A stretch of 64,000 nt of DNA, from contig NC_014297.1 in assembly GCF_000196895.1 (NCBI RefSeq), forward strand, positions 2,401,770 through 2,465,769, in the 5' to 3' direction. The translations under genes were made by a program, and so were the position numbers. This DNA comes from Halalkalicoccus jeotgali B3. GTDB taxonomy: Archaea; Halobacteriota; Halobacteria; Halobacteriales; Halalkalicoccaceae. This document shows positions 33,786 to 41,871 of this stretch, piece by piece. The notes beneath the pieces are model-generated. The model did no database searches, was not told where the DNA came from, and saw nothing but the letters and a program-made list of their open reading frames with translations. How positions within the stretch are numbered: position 1 is the stretch's first letter; each line of letters opens with the position of its first letter.

Positions 33786-34774
33786 ACCGACACCGGACGG
33801 GAACGCTCGTCCGTGATCGGGGCGGATTCGATGGTGTCTGCGATGATTCCCGAGACGGTTCGTCTGAACCGATCGTCCTGGAGTGCCTCGTAGGCCGCAC
33901 GCTGCTGAGTGGGGGTCGCGTGGGGGACCATCCGGATCGTGGTGCCGTTTTCGTCGATCTCGACGTGCAGGTGAGCCTGCGGATAGGCACACGCCGCCGG
34001 CGCGATCACCTGCCGCAGCGAGCCCCGTTCGATCACCGCCGGGACGTGGTGGTGCCCCGAGAGCACGAGCGGGACGCCCGCCGCGGCCAACCGATCGGCG
34101 ACGGCGGGGGAATCGTGCATGGTCGAGGTGTTCCACGGCTCGACGGTGGCGAGCGACCCCCTGACCAGCGGGAGGACGTTGTGGTGGGTAACGACGACCG
34201 GCACAGCGGCGTCGGAAGCCGCCGCGTCGAGCCAGTCGCGCTGGCGGGTGGAGATCGCCCCCCGATGGGAGTCGTGAAGGGAGCCGTCGGGAAGGGAGGT
34301 ACTGTCGAGGACGAGGAGGTCGACGCCGCCGACGCGCTCGACGGCCGGGAGCCCGCTCGGTGTGTACCGTTCGTAGAACGTCTCGACCGGGACGGACGAA
34401 TGGTCGTCGAACGATTTGGGCACGTCGTGATTGCCAGGCGTCGCGAGGAAGGGCGTTTCGAGTGCGGAGACGATCTCGCCGAACCGTTCGAGGTTCCAGG
34501 GCTCGCCGTCCTTCGTCAGATCTCCCGCAAAGACCACACAGTCGAGGTCGGCGTTATCGAGCCGTGAGATGGCGGTTTCGAGGCGTCGTTCGGTACAGTG
34601 AAGGAGCCTGTCGGTGCCCCGCTCGCGCGTCGAGACGTGGATGTCAGAGAGCACGCCGATCCGGGTCGGCTCGTCGGTTCGGGGCCGGGCGAACCGAGCG
34701 AGAACGATTCCCTCGGGGTCGAGGATCGGAGCTCCAGCGGGCGTCCCGGCAGGTGATAAACCGTCTCCCGTCAT
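33773..34774 (-). CDS. Calcineurin-like metallophosphoesterase
   Basis: 333 residues. Dimetal phosphoesterase motifs are IGVLSDIHVS (about 38), FAGDLTKDGEPWNLERF (about 80), TPGNHDVPKS (about 110), VVVTHHNVLP and VLSGHHHVPA. The fold resembles Icc/cAMP phosphodiesterase-like enzymes, but the substrate is unknown. The start at 34774 (MTGDGLSPAG) is chosen over 34837 because the upstream residues do not match the family's layout. No signal peptide is seen, so the enzyme is cytoplasmic. Confidence 0.88.
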   Translation of the reverse strand: MTGDGLSPAGTPAGAPILDPEGIVLARFARPRTDEPTRIGVLSDIHVSTRERGTDRLLHCTERRLETAISRLDNADLDCVVFAGDLTKDGEPWNLERFGEIVSALETPFLATPGNHDVPKSFDDHSSVPVETFYERYTPSGLPAVERVGGVDLLVLDSTSLPDGSLHDSHRGAISTRQRDWLDAAASDAAVPVVVTHHNVLPLVRGSLATVEPWNTSTMHDSPAVADRLAAAGVPLVLSGHHHVPAVIERGSLRQVIAPAACAYPQAHLHVEIDENGTTIRMVPHATPTQQRAAYEALQDDRFRRTVSGIIADTIESAPITDERSRPVSVYGS

Positions 34775-34892
34775 TGGGAACGATTTCCAGGCACGGGAGA
34801 AGAACGCTGCTATGAGGTGTCCGTCACACCCCGGCACCGACAGTACGGGTCGGGCTTCCTCCGGAGGTCTCAGTAGCCGATGGGATGGATCG

Positions 34893-35129
34893 TTACTGAC
34901 TGACCATCCACGTCGTCGAGGAGGAGTAGCCCCACTTCTCGACGCTGAGACCGAACTCGCCCGACTGGAGCGTGCTCATGTTCGTCCCGACCTCCTTCGC
35001 CGTGAGGTCGAGGTCCTCCGCGATGAGGCGGGACTTGAAGTACGTCTTCGTCTCGACATGCTCGCGGAGGTACGTGAGGATGCGCTGTTGGGTCTCGTTC
35101 AGGCTCCCGACGGTCGCGGTGGTGCTCAT
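34893..35129 (-). CDS. Small winged-helix protein (DUF7123-like)
   Basis: 78 residues. The core is a winged helix: LNETQQRILTYLREHVETKT, YFKSRLIAEDLDLTAKEVGT and a C-terminal wing EKWGYSSSTTWMVSQ. The family is haloarchaeal (I recall DUF7123) and often single-domain; a DNA-binding role is likely but unproven. The start at 35129 gives the usual length, whereas the open frame extends upstream to 35351 into unrelated sequence. A 21-bp repeat lies about 35-55 bases upstream of the ATG, where a promoter or operator would be. Confidence 0.85.
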   Translation of the reverse strand: MSTTATVGSLNETQQRILTYLREHVETKTYFKSRLIAEDLDLTAKEVGTNMSTLQSGEFGLSVEKWGYSSSTTWMVSQ

Positions 35130-35163
35130 GATACACCCTACGGACCTATCGACTTTAGCGGAT

Positions 35164-35184
35164 TTGGTACGGCTGATTAACCCG
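35164..35184. repeat. Copy 1 of a 21-bp direct repeat
   Basis: Plus-strand ttggtacggctgattaaccc with two differences from copy 2 at 35244-35264. It is 35-55 bases upstream of the DUF7123-like start on the minus strand and could be a promoter element or operator. Confidence 0.55.
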
Positions 35185-35243
35185 GTGTCGGCTTGCGTTT
35201 TCTCCCCGATCGCGCCGGCCCGGGCGGGGCCACCGCCGGTCGG

Positions 35244-35264
35244 TTGGTACGGCTGGTTAATCCC
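35244..35264. repeat. Copy 2 of a 21-bp direct repeat
   Basis: Plus-strand ttggtacggctggttaatcc, 80 bases from copy 1. It covers the last codons and TAA stop (plus-strand tta at 35257-35259) of the NTP phosphatase gene, so one copy is coding and the other is not. Confidence 0.55.
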
Positions 35265-35799
35265 GAAACAGATGGCCGGCCGCACAGGCGACCGCCTGTG
35301 CGAGGGCCGTCTCCCGGTCGAGACGGCCGCCGGTGAACACGCCGATAGCACCCTGTTCGCGGGCGATCCTGTCGGTCCCGAGGTGGTCGTCGAGGACGGG
35401 ACCGAGTTCCCGGCCCCCGATCATCTCCATCGAGATCGGATCGGGCAGGCGGACCGACGGTCCGGAGCCGATCTCGATGCGCTTGCCGTCGGTGACGGCC
35501 GCCCACATGATCAAGAACAGCCCCTCGACGCCGCCGAAGCGATCGTCTTCGGGTGCGTTCGCCGAGCGCTCCCCGTCCGAGAGGTCGGCAACGCCACCCT
35601 CCAAACCGACGGCGAAGGCCACGTCGGGCCCGAACGACCGCTGGGCTCGGTTTCTCGCGCCGACGATCGTCTCCGTGCGCCCGACGGGCTGTTCGCTGAC
35701 TCCGGACTCGACGCGACGGCTCTCGACTCGTGCGGACTCGAACACCCGCTCGACGGCCCCCCGCTTGACCGGATTCTCGCTTCCGACGGCAACGTCCAT
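35257..35799 (-). CDS. Inosine/xanthosine triphosphatase (DUF84/YjjX family)
   Basis: 180-residue house-cleaning NTPase that hydrolyses non-canonical nucleotides such as ITP and XTP to the monophosphates. It starts MDVAVGSENPVKRGAVERVF, the family's nucleotide-binding N-terminus. It then shows TIVGARNRAQ, AVGLEGGVAD, the acidic metal-binding region EGLFLIMWAAVTDGKR, and ARE-QGAIGVFTGGRLDRETA near the end. The stop codon lies inside a 21-bp sequence that is repeated 80 bases downstream. It is divergent from tfb, with 231 bases between the two starts. Confidence 0.9.
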   Translation of the reverse strand: MDVAVGSENPVKRGAVERVFESARVESRRVESGVSEQPVGRTETIVGARNRAQRSFGPDVAFAVGLEGGVADLSDGERSANAPEDDRFGGVEGLFLIMWAAVTDGKRIEIGSGPSVRLPDPISMEMIGGRELGPVLDDHLGTDRIAREQGAIGVFTGGRLDRETALAQAVACAAGHLFRD

Positions 35800-35893
35800 G
35801 CCCCACCCTCGGGCGCAAACGGGTTGCGTGTTCCGTTCCGCTCCCGACCGACGGGACTAATTAAATCATTCGTTACAGACCCCTCAATCCGCC

Positions 35894-35912
35894 GTATAAC
35901 CCGGTGTTATAC
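35894..35912. promoter_or_regulatory. Dyad with TATA-like arms in the tfb upstream region
   Basis: GTATAACCCGGTGTTATAC is a perfect inverted repeat: 7-base arms around a 5-base spacer. Each arm resembles an archaeal TATA box, one on each strand, midway between divergent genes (35799 minus and 36031 plus). Confidence 0.45.
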
Positions 35913-35942
35913 CGGTCCGGATTTCGATACCAAAACACCTAA

Positions 35943-35959
35943 GTAAGTTTCGGACTTAC
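35943..35959. promoter_or_regulatory. Second dyad in the tfb upstream region
   Basis: GTAAGTTTCGGACTTAC is a perfect inverted repeat with 6-base arms and a 5-base spacer, centred 48 bases from the first dyad and about 80 bases before the tfb ATG. Confidence 0.4.
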
Positions 35960-36030
35960 CACATCTCAACCAGACGATCCGGGATTTTTCAGGTATCCCT
36001 GCCCGGCCAGCGCCCGCCCTCTCACAACCA

Positions 36031-36993
36031 ATGAGCGAGAACATCAGAGAACGAACGCGCGAGACCGAGGACGAACAGGAGCGAGAACGCGAGGACTACA
36101 GCTGTCCGGAGTGTAGCGGTCAGCTGATCAGCGACGACGAGCACGGCGAAACCGTCTGTGCGGACTGTGGGCTGGTCGTCGCCGAGGACTCGGTCGACCG
36201 CGGGCCCGAGTGGCGCGCGTTCGATTCGCGCGAGAAGGACCAGAAATCGCGCGTGGGGGCCCCGACGACCAATACCATGCACGATAAGGGCCTCTCGACG
36301 AACATCGACTGGCGCAACAAGGACGCCTACGGCAACTCGCTGGGCAGCCGCCAGCGCCAGAAGATGCAACGGCTTCGCAAGTGGAACGAGCGCTTCCGGA
36401 CCCGCGACAGCAAGGAACGAAACCTCAAGCAGGCACTCGGCGAGATCGACCGGATGGCGAGCGCGCTCGGTCTGCCCGACAACGTCCGGGAGACCGCGAG
36501 CGTGATCTACCGCCGGGCGCTCAACGAGGACCTCCTGCCCGGCCGGTCGATTGAGGGCGTCGCCACCGCGAGCGTCTACGCCGCCGCCCGGCAGGCCGGC
36601 GTTCCCCGGAGCCTCGACGAGATCAGCGAGGTCTCCCGGGTCGAGAAGAGCGAGGTCGCACGCACCTACCGGTACGTGGTTCGGGAACTCGGACTGGAGG
36701 TCCAGCCCGCAGACCCCGAGAGCTACGTTCCCCGGTTCGCCTCGGGGCTCGAACTGTCGGACGAGGCCGAACACCGCGCCCGCCAACTGCTTCGCAACGC
36801 CAAGGAGAAGGGCGTCCACTCGGGCAAGTCGCCCGTCGGCCTCGCGGCCGCGGCGGTCTACGCCGCGGCCCTGTTGACCAACGAGAAGACCACGCAGGCC
36901 GCCGTCAGCGAGGTCGCGGACATCTCCGAGGTCACGATCCGAAACCGGTATCACGAGCTGCTGGAAGCAGAGGAGAGCGTCGGTATCGCCTGA
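36031..36993 (+). CDS. tfb: Transcription initiation factor IIB (TFB)
   Basis: 320-residue TFB that bridges TBP-bound promoter DNA and RNA polymerase. The N-terminal zinc ribbon is C-x2-C-x17-C-x2-C (SCPECSGQL ... VCADCGLV, about 29-53). The B-reader follows (GPEWRAFDSREK). Two cyclin-fold repeats make up the core, with RSIEGVATASVYAAARQAG and, in the second repeat, KSPVGLAAAAVYAAALLTN. The C-terminal helix-turn-helix (AAVSEVADISEVTIRNRYHE) reads the BRE. Haloarchaea usually have several TFBs; which paralogue this is cannot be told by eye. Confidence 0.96.
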   Translation: MSENIRERTRETEDEQEREREDYSCPECSGQLISDDEHGETVCADCGLVVAEDSVDRGPEWRAFDSREKDQKSRVGAPTTNTMHDKGLSTNIDWRNKDAYGNSLGSRQRQKMQRLRKWNERFRTRDSKERNLKQALGEIDRMASALGLPDNVRETASVIYRRALNEDLLPGRSIEGVATASVYAAARQAGVPRSLDEISEVSRVEKSEVARTYRYVVRELGLEVQPADPESYVPRFASGLELSDEAEHRARQLLRNAKEKGVHSGKSPVGLAAAAVYAAALLTNEKTTQAAVSEVADISEVTIRNRYHELLEAEESVGIA

Positions 36994-37055
36994 GCCGGTC
37001 GACCGGCGTAGCCGCGAAGCAACAGTATAACGACCGATCGGTTCCTGGAGGGAGT

Positions 37056-37739
37056 ATGAGCCTCGAGTTCGATTCCTTTACGCTCGCCGCCGCGACGGCC
37101 GATCTGAGCGAGGAGCCACGTGCACGCGAGCACGCCGATTGCGTCGAGTTCCGCATGGACCTCGCGACGGAGTCGCTGACCGCGCTGGCCTCCTATACGG
37201 GCGAGCTCCCGATCGTCGCGACCAACCGCACCGACCGGGAGGGCGGGGCGGGCGGCGAGGAGAGCGACGAGCGCCGTCTCGACGATCTAGCTCGTGCCGC
37301 CGAGTTCGATAGCGTGGGCGCGATCGACATCGAACTCGCCGCGCTCGAATCGGGTGCGGCCGAGACGACCGCGGCCCACGCGCGCGATCACGGGGCGAGC
37401 GTGATCGCCTCGGCCCACGACTTCGAGGGGATCCCCGACACCGACGGGATGCGCGAACTCCTCGATCGGGCGACCGAGCACGGCGAGGTCGGCAAACTCG
37501 CAGTCAGCGCTACCGATCCGGGTGACGTCCTCGCGTTACTCTCGGTCACCGACGAACTGGCGGGCGAGGGCAAACGCGTGGCGACGATGGCGATGGGCGA
37601 GGCGGGCCGACACTCGCGGGCGGTCGCGCCGATCTACGGTTCGCGCATCGGCTACGCGCCGGTCGACCCCGCGAACGCGACCGCACCGGGACAGTACGAT
37701 CTGGCGACGCTCCGGGAGTTGGTCGAGCGGTTGCGGTAA
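37056..37739 (+). CDS. aroD: 3-dehydroquinate dehydratase, type I
   Basis: 227-residue class I enzyme of the shikimate pathway. The Schiff-base lysine is in VGKLAVSATDPGDV (about residue 146). The general-base His is in ASVIASAHDFEGIP (about 117). The N-terminal strand has CVEFRMDLA with the conserved Glu and Arg, and the C-terminal loop has YAPVDPANATAPGQYD. In archaea the shikimate pathway starts with aroA'/aroB'-type genes, which are not in the window. Carbonic anhydrase follows 37 bases later on the same strand. Confidence 0.93.
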   Translation: MSLEFDSFTLAAATADLSEEPRAREHADCVEFRMDLATESLTALASYTGELPIVATNRTDREGGAGGEESDERRLDDLARAAEFDSVGAIDIELAALESGAAETTAAHARDHGASVIASAHDFEGIPDTDGMRELLDRATEHGEVGKLAVSATDPGDVLALLSVTDELAGEGKRVATMAMGEAGRHSRAVAPIYGSRIGYAPVDPANATAPGQYDLATLRELVERLR

Positions 37740-37776
37740 CGCCAGCACTTTTGTCCTCGTCCCCGTAGGCGGTCCC

Positions 37777-38472
37777 ATGTCAGGTGTCTCGCTCGACGCG
37801 CTGCTCGAACGGAACGACGCACACGCCGACTCGCTCCCCGAAGACCACTTCGACGCCGTCCAAGACGGCCAGCGACCCGCGGTCGTCTCGGTGTGTTGTT
37901 CGGACTCGCGCGTCTCCCAGGAGGGGATGTGGGACGCGACGGAGCCGGGGTGGATCTTCACCCCGAGCAACATCGGCAATCAGGTCCGCGAGCGCCACGA
38001 CGGCGATCTCGTGGTCGACGGCTCGGTCCTGTACCCGATCGCCCACACGGAGACGGGGACGGCGGCCGTCGTCGGCCACACCGGCTGTGGGGCGATCACG
38101 GCGGCCTATCGAGCCGTCCGGGGCGAAGCTGGCGAGGAACCCCCCGGGATCGAACACCGGATCGAACTGCTCGTTCCGATCGTCGAGGAGGCCCTCGAGA
38201 AGGGCGTCGTCGCCCCCGATGCCGAGGAGTCGACGGCGATCAACCGGCTCGTCGAGTACAACGTCCGCCGGCAGGTCGAGTTCCTCCGTGAGGCCCCAGA
38301 GGTACCTGACGAGCAGCGCGTCTACGGGTTCGTCTACGACTTCCAGCGTGTCTACGGATCGACTCCGGGGAGAACCTACCTCGTGAGCGCCGACGGCGAG
38401 ACCGACCCCGATCGCCTACGCGAGCTAGTTGGGGAGGACGCCTACGACCACGTCCGGAGCCTGCTCGCGTAG
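37777..38472 (+). CDS. Beta-class carbonic anhydrase
   Basis: 231-residue zinc enzyme that interconverts CO2 and bicarbonate. The metal ligands are Cys41 in CSDSRVS (with the Asp43-Arg45 dyad), His101 and Cys104 in VVGHTGCGAI. The last third contains RVYGFVYDFQRVYG, typical of the family's tail. The start at 37777 (MSGVSLDALLERNDAHADS) is chosen over upstream in-frame codons, which overlap aroD. It may share a transcript with aroD. Confidence 0.93.
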   Translation: MSGVSLDALLERNDAHADSLPEDHFDAVQDGQRPAVVSVCCSDSRVSQEGMWDATEPGWIFTPSNIGNQVRERHDGDLVVDGSVLYPIAHTETGTAAVVGHTGCGAITAAYRAVRGEAGEEPPGIEHRIELLVPIVEEALEKGVVAPDAEESTAINRLVEYNVRRQVEFLREAPEVPDEQRVYGFVYDFQRVYGSTPGRTYLVSADGETDPDRLRELVGEDAYDHVRSLLA

Positions 38473-38477
38473 GCCGC

Positions 38478-39224
38478 CTAGCGGTCCATCGACGCGGGGA
38501 CGGTGGGGACGACCGGCATCCGCGAGGTGATCAGATACGAGGACTTGCGGGCTGCGCCCTTCGCGTACTGGACGGTGCTTTTGCGGATCGGCGTCCGTCT
38601 GCCCTGGATGCGGGTCGCGCCCTCCGAGAGGGCGTCGATCACGGTTTCGCGCGGGACGTCCGCGATCGTCGACGCCCCGTCGGTCTCGATGGTGATCTCG
38701 GTGTAGGCCCGCCCGACGTTCGGCAGGTAGTGGGCGTCGCTCGCACCGAGTTTCGGGTACGCGTGGCGTTCGGCGAACGCCCGCGCCCGACGGTTTCGAT
38801 AGCCGGTAAACAGCATCGAGTTGTACACCTCGATGGCGTCACAGTCCTCGATCCGGCGCTTTCGCACGCCGTGGCGCGAGCGCTGGAAGGGGTGTGGAAC
38901 CGCCGCGACGCCGCCCAACTCCCGGACCTCCTCGACGGTGTCCTCGAAGGGGTTACCGGCGTCGGGGAGCTCCTCGACCCCGATGGCCAGCAGGTGGCCG
39001 TGGGCGGTCGAAACTTCGACCCCCGGGATGCCGATCAGCCCATACCGAGGGGCGAGTTCGGCGGCCCGGATCGAGTGTTCGATCTCGTCGTGGTCGGTGA
39101 TCACCACGCCGTCGAGCCCGATGTCCGCAGCGTGTTCGAGGATGAGTTCGACCGGCTCGTGGCCGTCGTACGAGCCCTCGGAGTGGACGTGGGGATCGAC
39201 GGAGATGGTAATGGAAGTGGACAT
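38478..39224 (-). CDS. PHP domain metallohydrolase
   Basis: 248-residue PHP-fold protein. Metal-binding motifs run in the expected order: DPHVHSEGSYDG (His12/His14 region), GVVITDHDEIEHS, GIPGVEVSTAHGHLL, AAVPHPFQRSRHG and a C-terminal GASDAHYLPNVG. It resembles the RNase P p30-like/polymerase-associated PHP phosphoesterases; the substrate is not known to me. The C-terminal 45 residues (RRTPIRKSTVQYAKGAARKS) are basic, unusual for this proteome, and could bind nucleic acid or membrane. It converges on the carbonic anhydrase gene with 5 bases between stops. Confidence 0.88.
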   Translation of the reverse strand: MSTSITISVDPHVHSEGSYDGHEPVELILEHAADIGLDGVVITDHDEIEHSIRAAELAPRYGLIGIPGVEVSTAHGHLLAIGVEELPDAGNPFEDTVEEVRELGGVAAVPHPFQRSRHGVRKRRIEDCDAIEVYNSMLFTGYRNRRARAFAERHAYPKLGASDAHYLPNVGRAYTEITIETDGASTIADVPRETVIDALSEGATRIQGRRTPIRKSTVQYAKGAARKSSYLITSRMPVVPTVPASMDR

Positions 39225-39353
39225 CAGTGTTCACCGCGGGATCAGGACGCCCCGAAGAGCGCGATTACCTATCAATATGTCGGAAACAAAGTTAAATCCT
39301 TCTGTCGGGTGTGCGTGTGATAGTCACCCGGGGATGGCGCCCGGACGGGCCAC

Positions 39354-40307
39354 TCAGAGGTAGTTCTGCCGGCGAAAGTAGTCGGCGAGGACGAGCGTGA
39401 GGCCGGCCATTCCGAGCATGACGGCGAAGTACCCGCCCGTCCAGCCGAGTTCGGGCATCGTCTCGAAGTTCATCCCGTAGACACCGACGACGAACGTCAG
39501 CGGGAGGACGATCGTCGCGACGACCGTGAGGCGTTTCATCACCTCGTTTGTCGACTGGGAGATCGTGTTCAGGTAGATGTCCCGGGCCCCGCCGACCAGA
39601 TCGCGGTAGGTCTCGGTGAGTTCGACGAGATGGACGAGCCGATCCGAGACGTCCCGGAAGTACTTTTCTGTCTCGGGGCGGACGTGGTCCGGATCGCCGC
39701 GCGCGAGCGCGCCGACGGCCTCGCGGGTCGGCCACACGAGCTTTCGAAACACCAGTAGCTCGCGCCGGAGGCTGTTGAGTCGTTCGAGCGTCTCGATGTC
39801 GGTCGAGGTCATGACGCTCTCCTCGACGATCTCTATTCGCGACTCGAGCGAATCGAGGGTTTCGAGGTACTCGTCGGTGACCCCGTCGACGATCCGGGAG
39901 GCGACGAAGTCCGACCCGCGAGCGAGCACCCGTCCGTCGGACTCAACGGTGCGCCACGCCCGGTCACAGGCGTCGGTCGTGGTAAACGAGAACGTCACCA
40001 GCCAGTCGTCCCCGATACAGATCCCGAGCGGGTCGACGGCCAGTTCCTCCCCGAAGGATGTCTCTCCGGCGGCGAGTTCGGCGATCTTCAACAGGACGAA
40101 CGTGTACTCGGGGTACTCCTCGGTCTTCGGTCGGGCCACCCCCGAGAGGTCCTCGACGGCCAGCGGGTGGATCCCGAAGGTCTCTGCGACCCGGTCGAGG
40201 TCCGCGGGGGTGGCGTCGGTCACGCGCACCCAGACCGCCCGCTCGGCCTCGCGGGCGGCGGCGAGCGATTCGGGTCGGGAGCCGTCGGCTGCGAGCGACC
40301 GAATCAT
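39354..40307 (-). CDS. CorA-type magnesium/divalent cation transporter
   Basis: 317-residue CorA protein. The large N-terminal cytoplasmic domain (about 1-250) includes AVWVRVTDATPADLDRVAET and the helical stalk. The two C-terminal spans are VVATIVLPLTFVVGVYGMNF and YFAVMLGMAGLTLVLADYF. The selectivity motif YGMNF follows the first span. The start at 40307 (MIRSLAADGS) overlaps the stop of a small membrane-protein gene by 4 bases (ATGA), so the two are translationally coupled; the frame's extension to 40556 is the shadow of that gene. Confidence 0.93.
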   Translation of the reverse strand: MIRSLAADGSRPESLAAAREAERAVWVRVTDATPADLDRVAETFGIHPLAVEDLSGVARPKTEEYPEYTFVLLKIAELAAGETSFGEELAVDPLGICIGDDWLVTFSFTTTDACDRAWRTVESDGRVLARGSDFVASRIVDGVTDEYLETLDSLESRIEIVEESVMTSTDIETLERLNSLRRELLVFRKLVWPTREAVGALARGDPDHVRPETEKYFRDVSDRLVHLVELTETYRDLVGGARDIYLNTISQSTNEVMKRLTVVATIVLPLTFVVGVYGMNFETMPELGWTGGYFAVMLGMAGLTLVLADYFRRQNYL

Positions 40308-40459
40308 GTCTTTCCCGATCCGATCGCCGCGAGCGCGATCCCGATCATGACGAGCGTCACTGAGAGCGACCGGCCCGGATACGCCACCGCGATCCCGAGG
40401 AGATACCCGGCCAGCCCGCCGGTCGTCAGGCCCAAACCCAGACCCAGCGTCCGATTCAT
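40304..40459 (-). CDS. Small membrane protein upstream of corA
   Basis: A 51-residue protein not recognised from any named family. It begins MNRTLGLGLGLTTGGLAGYL (an ATG two codons upstream, at 40465, is an alternative start) and has two hydrophobic segments (LGLGLGLTTGGLAGYLLGIA and SVTLVMIGIALAAIGSGK). Its TGA overlaps the corA ATG in the sequence ATGA, implying translational coupling. A role as a small companion of CorA is inference from that overlap. Confidence 0.6.
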   Translation of the reverse strand: MNRTLGLGLGLTTGGLAGYLLGIAVAYPGRSLSVTLVMIGIALAAIGSGKT

Positions 40460-40491
40460 GGACATCCATCGCCGGCCGGGTCCAAAAGCGT

Positions 40492-41049
40492 TCAGAGGCC
40501 GATCGTCCCCTCCAGAAACACGGCGACGATGACGAGCCGACCGACGCTACCGCCAAAGGCCGCGACCGAAAACCGCAGGTAGTCGTCTTCGAGGACCGAA
40601 AATGCGTAGACGGAGGCGGTGTCGGGAAAGAAGGGTATCGAAAGCACGAGCGCCATCCCCAGATAGCCGTAGCGTTTGGCCATCCGGATCGAGGCCTTCC
40701 GGGACCACTCGTGGAGTCGGAACCGGGAGCTCTCGATCGCCTCCTGGACGGGGTCGGACTCGCGGATCGAGACGCTGATCCAGAGGACGAGAACGCTCCC
40801 GGCGGCCTTTCCGAGGCCGCTGACGATCATGATGAGCGCGAGGCGGCCGGATTCCGAGAGACCGAGCCGAAGGGGCGCAAAGAGGACGAGTTCGCTCGGC
40901 AGCGGCACGACGGCAAATCCGAGGACGAACGAGTACGCAAAGACGATCGCCAGCCCGGGCCAACCGGTCGCGATCGCGATGAGCGCCTCCGCAAAGGCGA
41001 TCACCCGATCGAGGGAGAAACCGGAGACGAGAACGAGAGACCAGTCCAT
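40492..41049 (-). CDS. VTT/DedA-like membrane protein
   Basis: 185-residue membrane protein with four to five hydrophobic segments. LAIVFAYSFVLGFAVVPLPS with PSELVLFAP, then GLGKAAGSVLVLWIS, resemble the VTT (SNARE-associated, DedA/YqaA) domain, where the Pro-Ser-Glu and Gly-rich re-entrant segments are typical. DedA-like proteins move or flip membrane lipids or act in small-molecule export. It lies upstream of the small membrane protein and corA, 26-32 bases apart, and may form one operon with them. Confidence 0.75.
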   Translation of the reverse strand: MDWSLVLVSGFSLDRVIAFAEALIAIATGWPGLAIVFAYSFVLGFAVVPLPSELVLFAPLRLGLSESGRLALIMIVSGLGKAAGSVLVLWISVSIRESDPVQEAIESSRFRLHEWSRKASIRMAKRYGYLGMALVLSIPFFPDTASVYAFSVLEDDYLRFSVAAFGGSVGRLVIVAVFLEGTIGL

Positions 41050-41139
41050 ACGTGTGTCCTACTCGGGGGAAGGTATCTAAATACCCCGCCGCAAGGACTA
41101 AATCGCCCAGCCCGCGAAGTCACAACCCAACGACCCCGT

Positions 41140-41871
41140 ATGAGTCACACGCTCGTCACCGTTGCGCTCCCGAGCCTGAACGAACAACGACGGATCGGTG
41201 ACTGTCTGGATTCGATTGCGACCTCCATCGAGCACGCACCCGAGGAGTACGCTTTCGAGGTGCTCGTCCTCGATTCGTACAGCGACGACGACACCGTCGA
41301 GATCGCCCAAGCTCACCCCGTCGTCGACCTCGTGGACTTCGTCGAACGGGGGATCCTGACCGCGCGCCACCGCGGATTCGAACTCGCCGACGGCGAGGTC
41401 TGTGTCGCCGTCGACGCCGACAGCCTCTACCCGCCGGAGTTTCTGACCGAACTGCTCGCGCCCTTCGATCCGGGCGTTTCGCTGACTTATGGCCCCGTCG
41501 AGGGGGAAAAACAGGCCAACGTCGACGCCTCGATCCGGCTCGGGCTCCAGTACGGACTGCCACTCGTGGGTCTGGACTGGGTCAGCGGGTCGAACCGCGC
41601 GATCCGGACGGAGGACTACTTCGCGGCGGGCGGGTATCGCCTCTCGGCCGACGGCAACGCCCTGTTTCGCGTGATGGTCGAAGAACAGCTCCTCTTTCCC
41701 CGGCGGCTCGACGGGCGGTTGGTCTTCGCTCGCGAGGCCGTCTCCTCGCAGAGTGCGCGCACCCTGGAGCAACTGTTCTTCCTCGAGGAGAAAGAAGGCG
41801 GCGTGAACTGGAACGTGATCAGTCCCTACGAGTCGATCAGCCGGTATCGCGAGAAGCTCCGGCGCGACTAG
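41140..41871 (+). CDS. Family 2 glycosyltransferase
   Basis: 243-residue GT-A glycosyltransferase. It starts SHTLVTVALPSLNEQRRIGD with the nucleotide-sugar loop FEVLVLDSYSDDDTVEIAQ and the DxD-like CVAVDADSLYPP. The acceptor region includes GLDWVSGSNRAIRTEDYFAA and EEQLLFPRRLDG, and the frame ends YESISRYREKLRRD. No membrane span is visible, so it acts at the cytoplasmic face. The start at 41140 is chosen because the upstream in-frame stretch overlaps the VTT gene on the other strand. It converges on dut with a 4-base overlap. Confidence 0.88.
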   Translation: MSHTLVTVALPSLNEQRRIGDCLDSIATSIEHAPEEYAFEVLVLDSYSDDDTVEIAQAHPVVDLVDFVERGILTARHRGFELADGEVCVAVDADSLYPPEFLTELLAPFDPGVSLTYGPVEGEKQANVDASIRLGLQYGLPLVGLDWVSGSNRAIRTEDYFAAGGYRLSADGNALFRVMVEEQLLFPRRLDGRLVFAREAVSSQSARTLEQLFFLEEKEGGVNWNVISPYESISRYREKLRRD

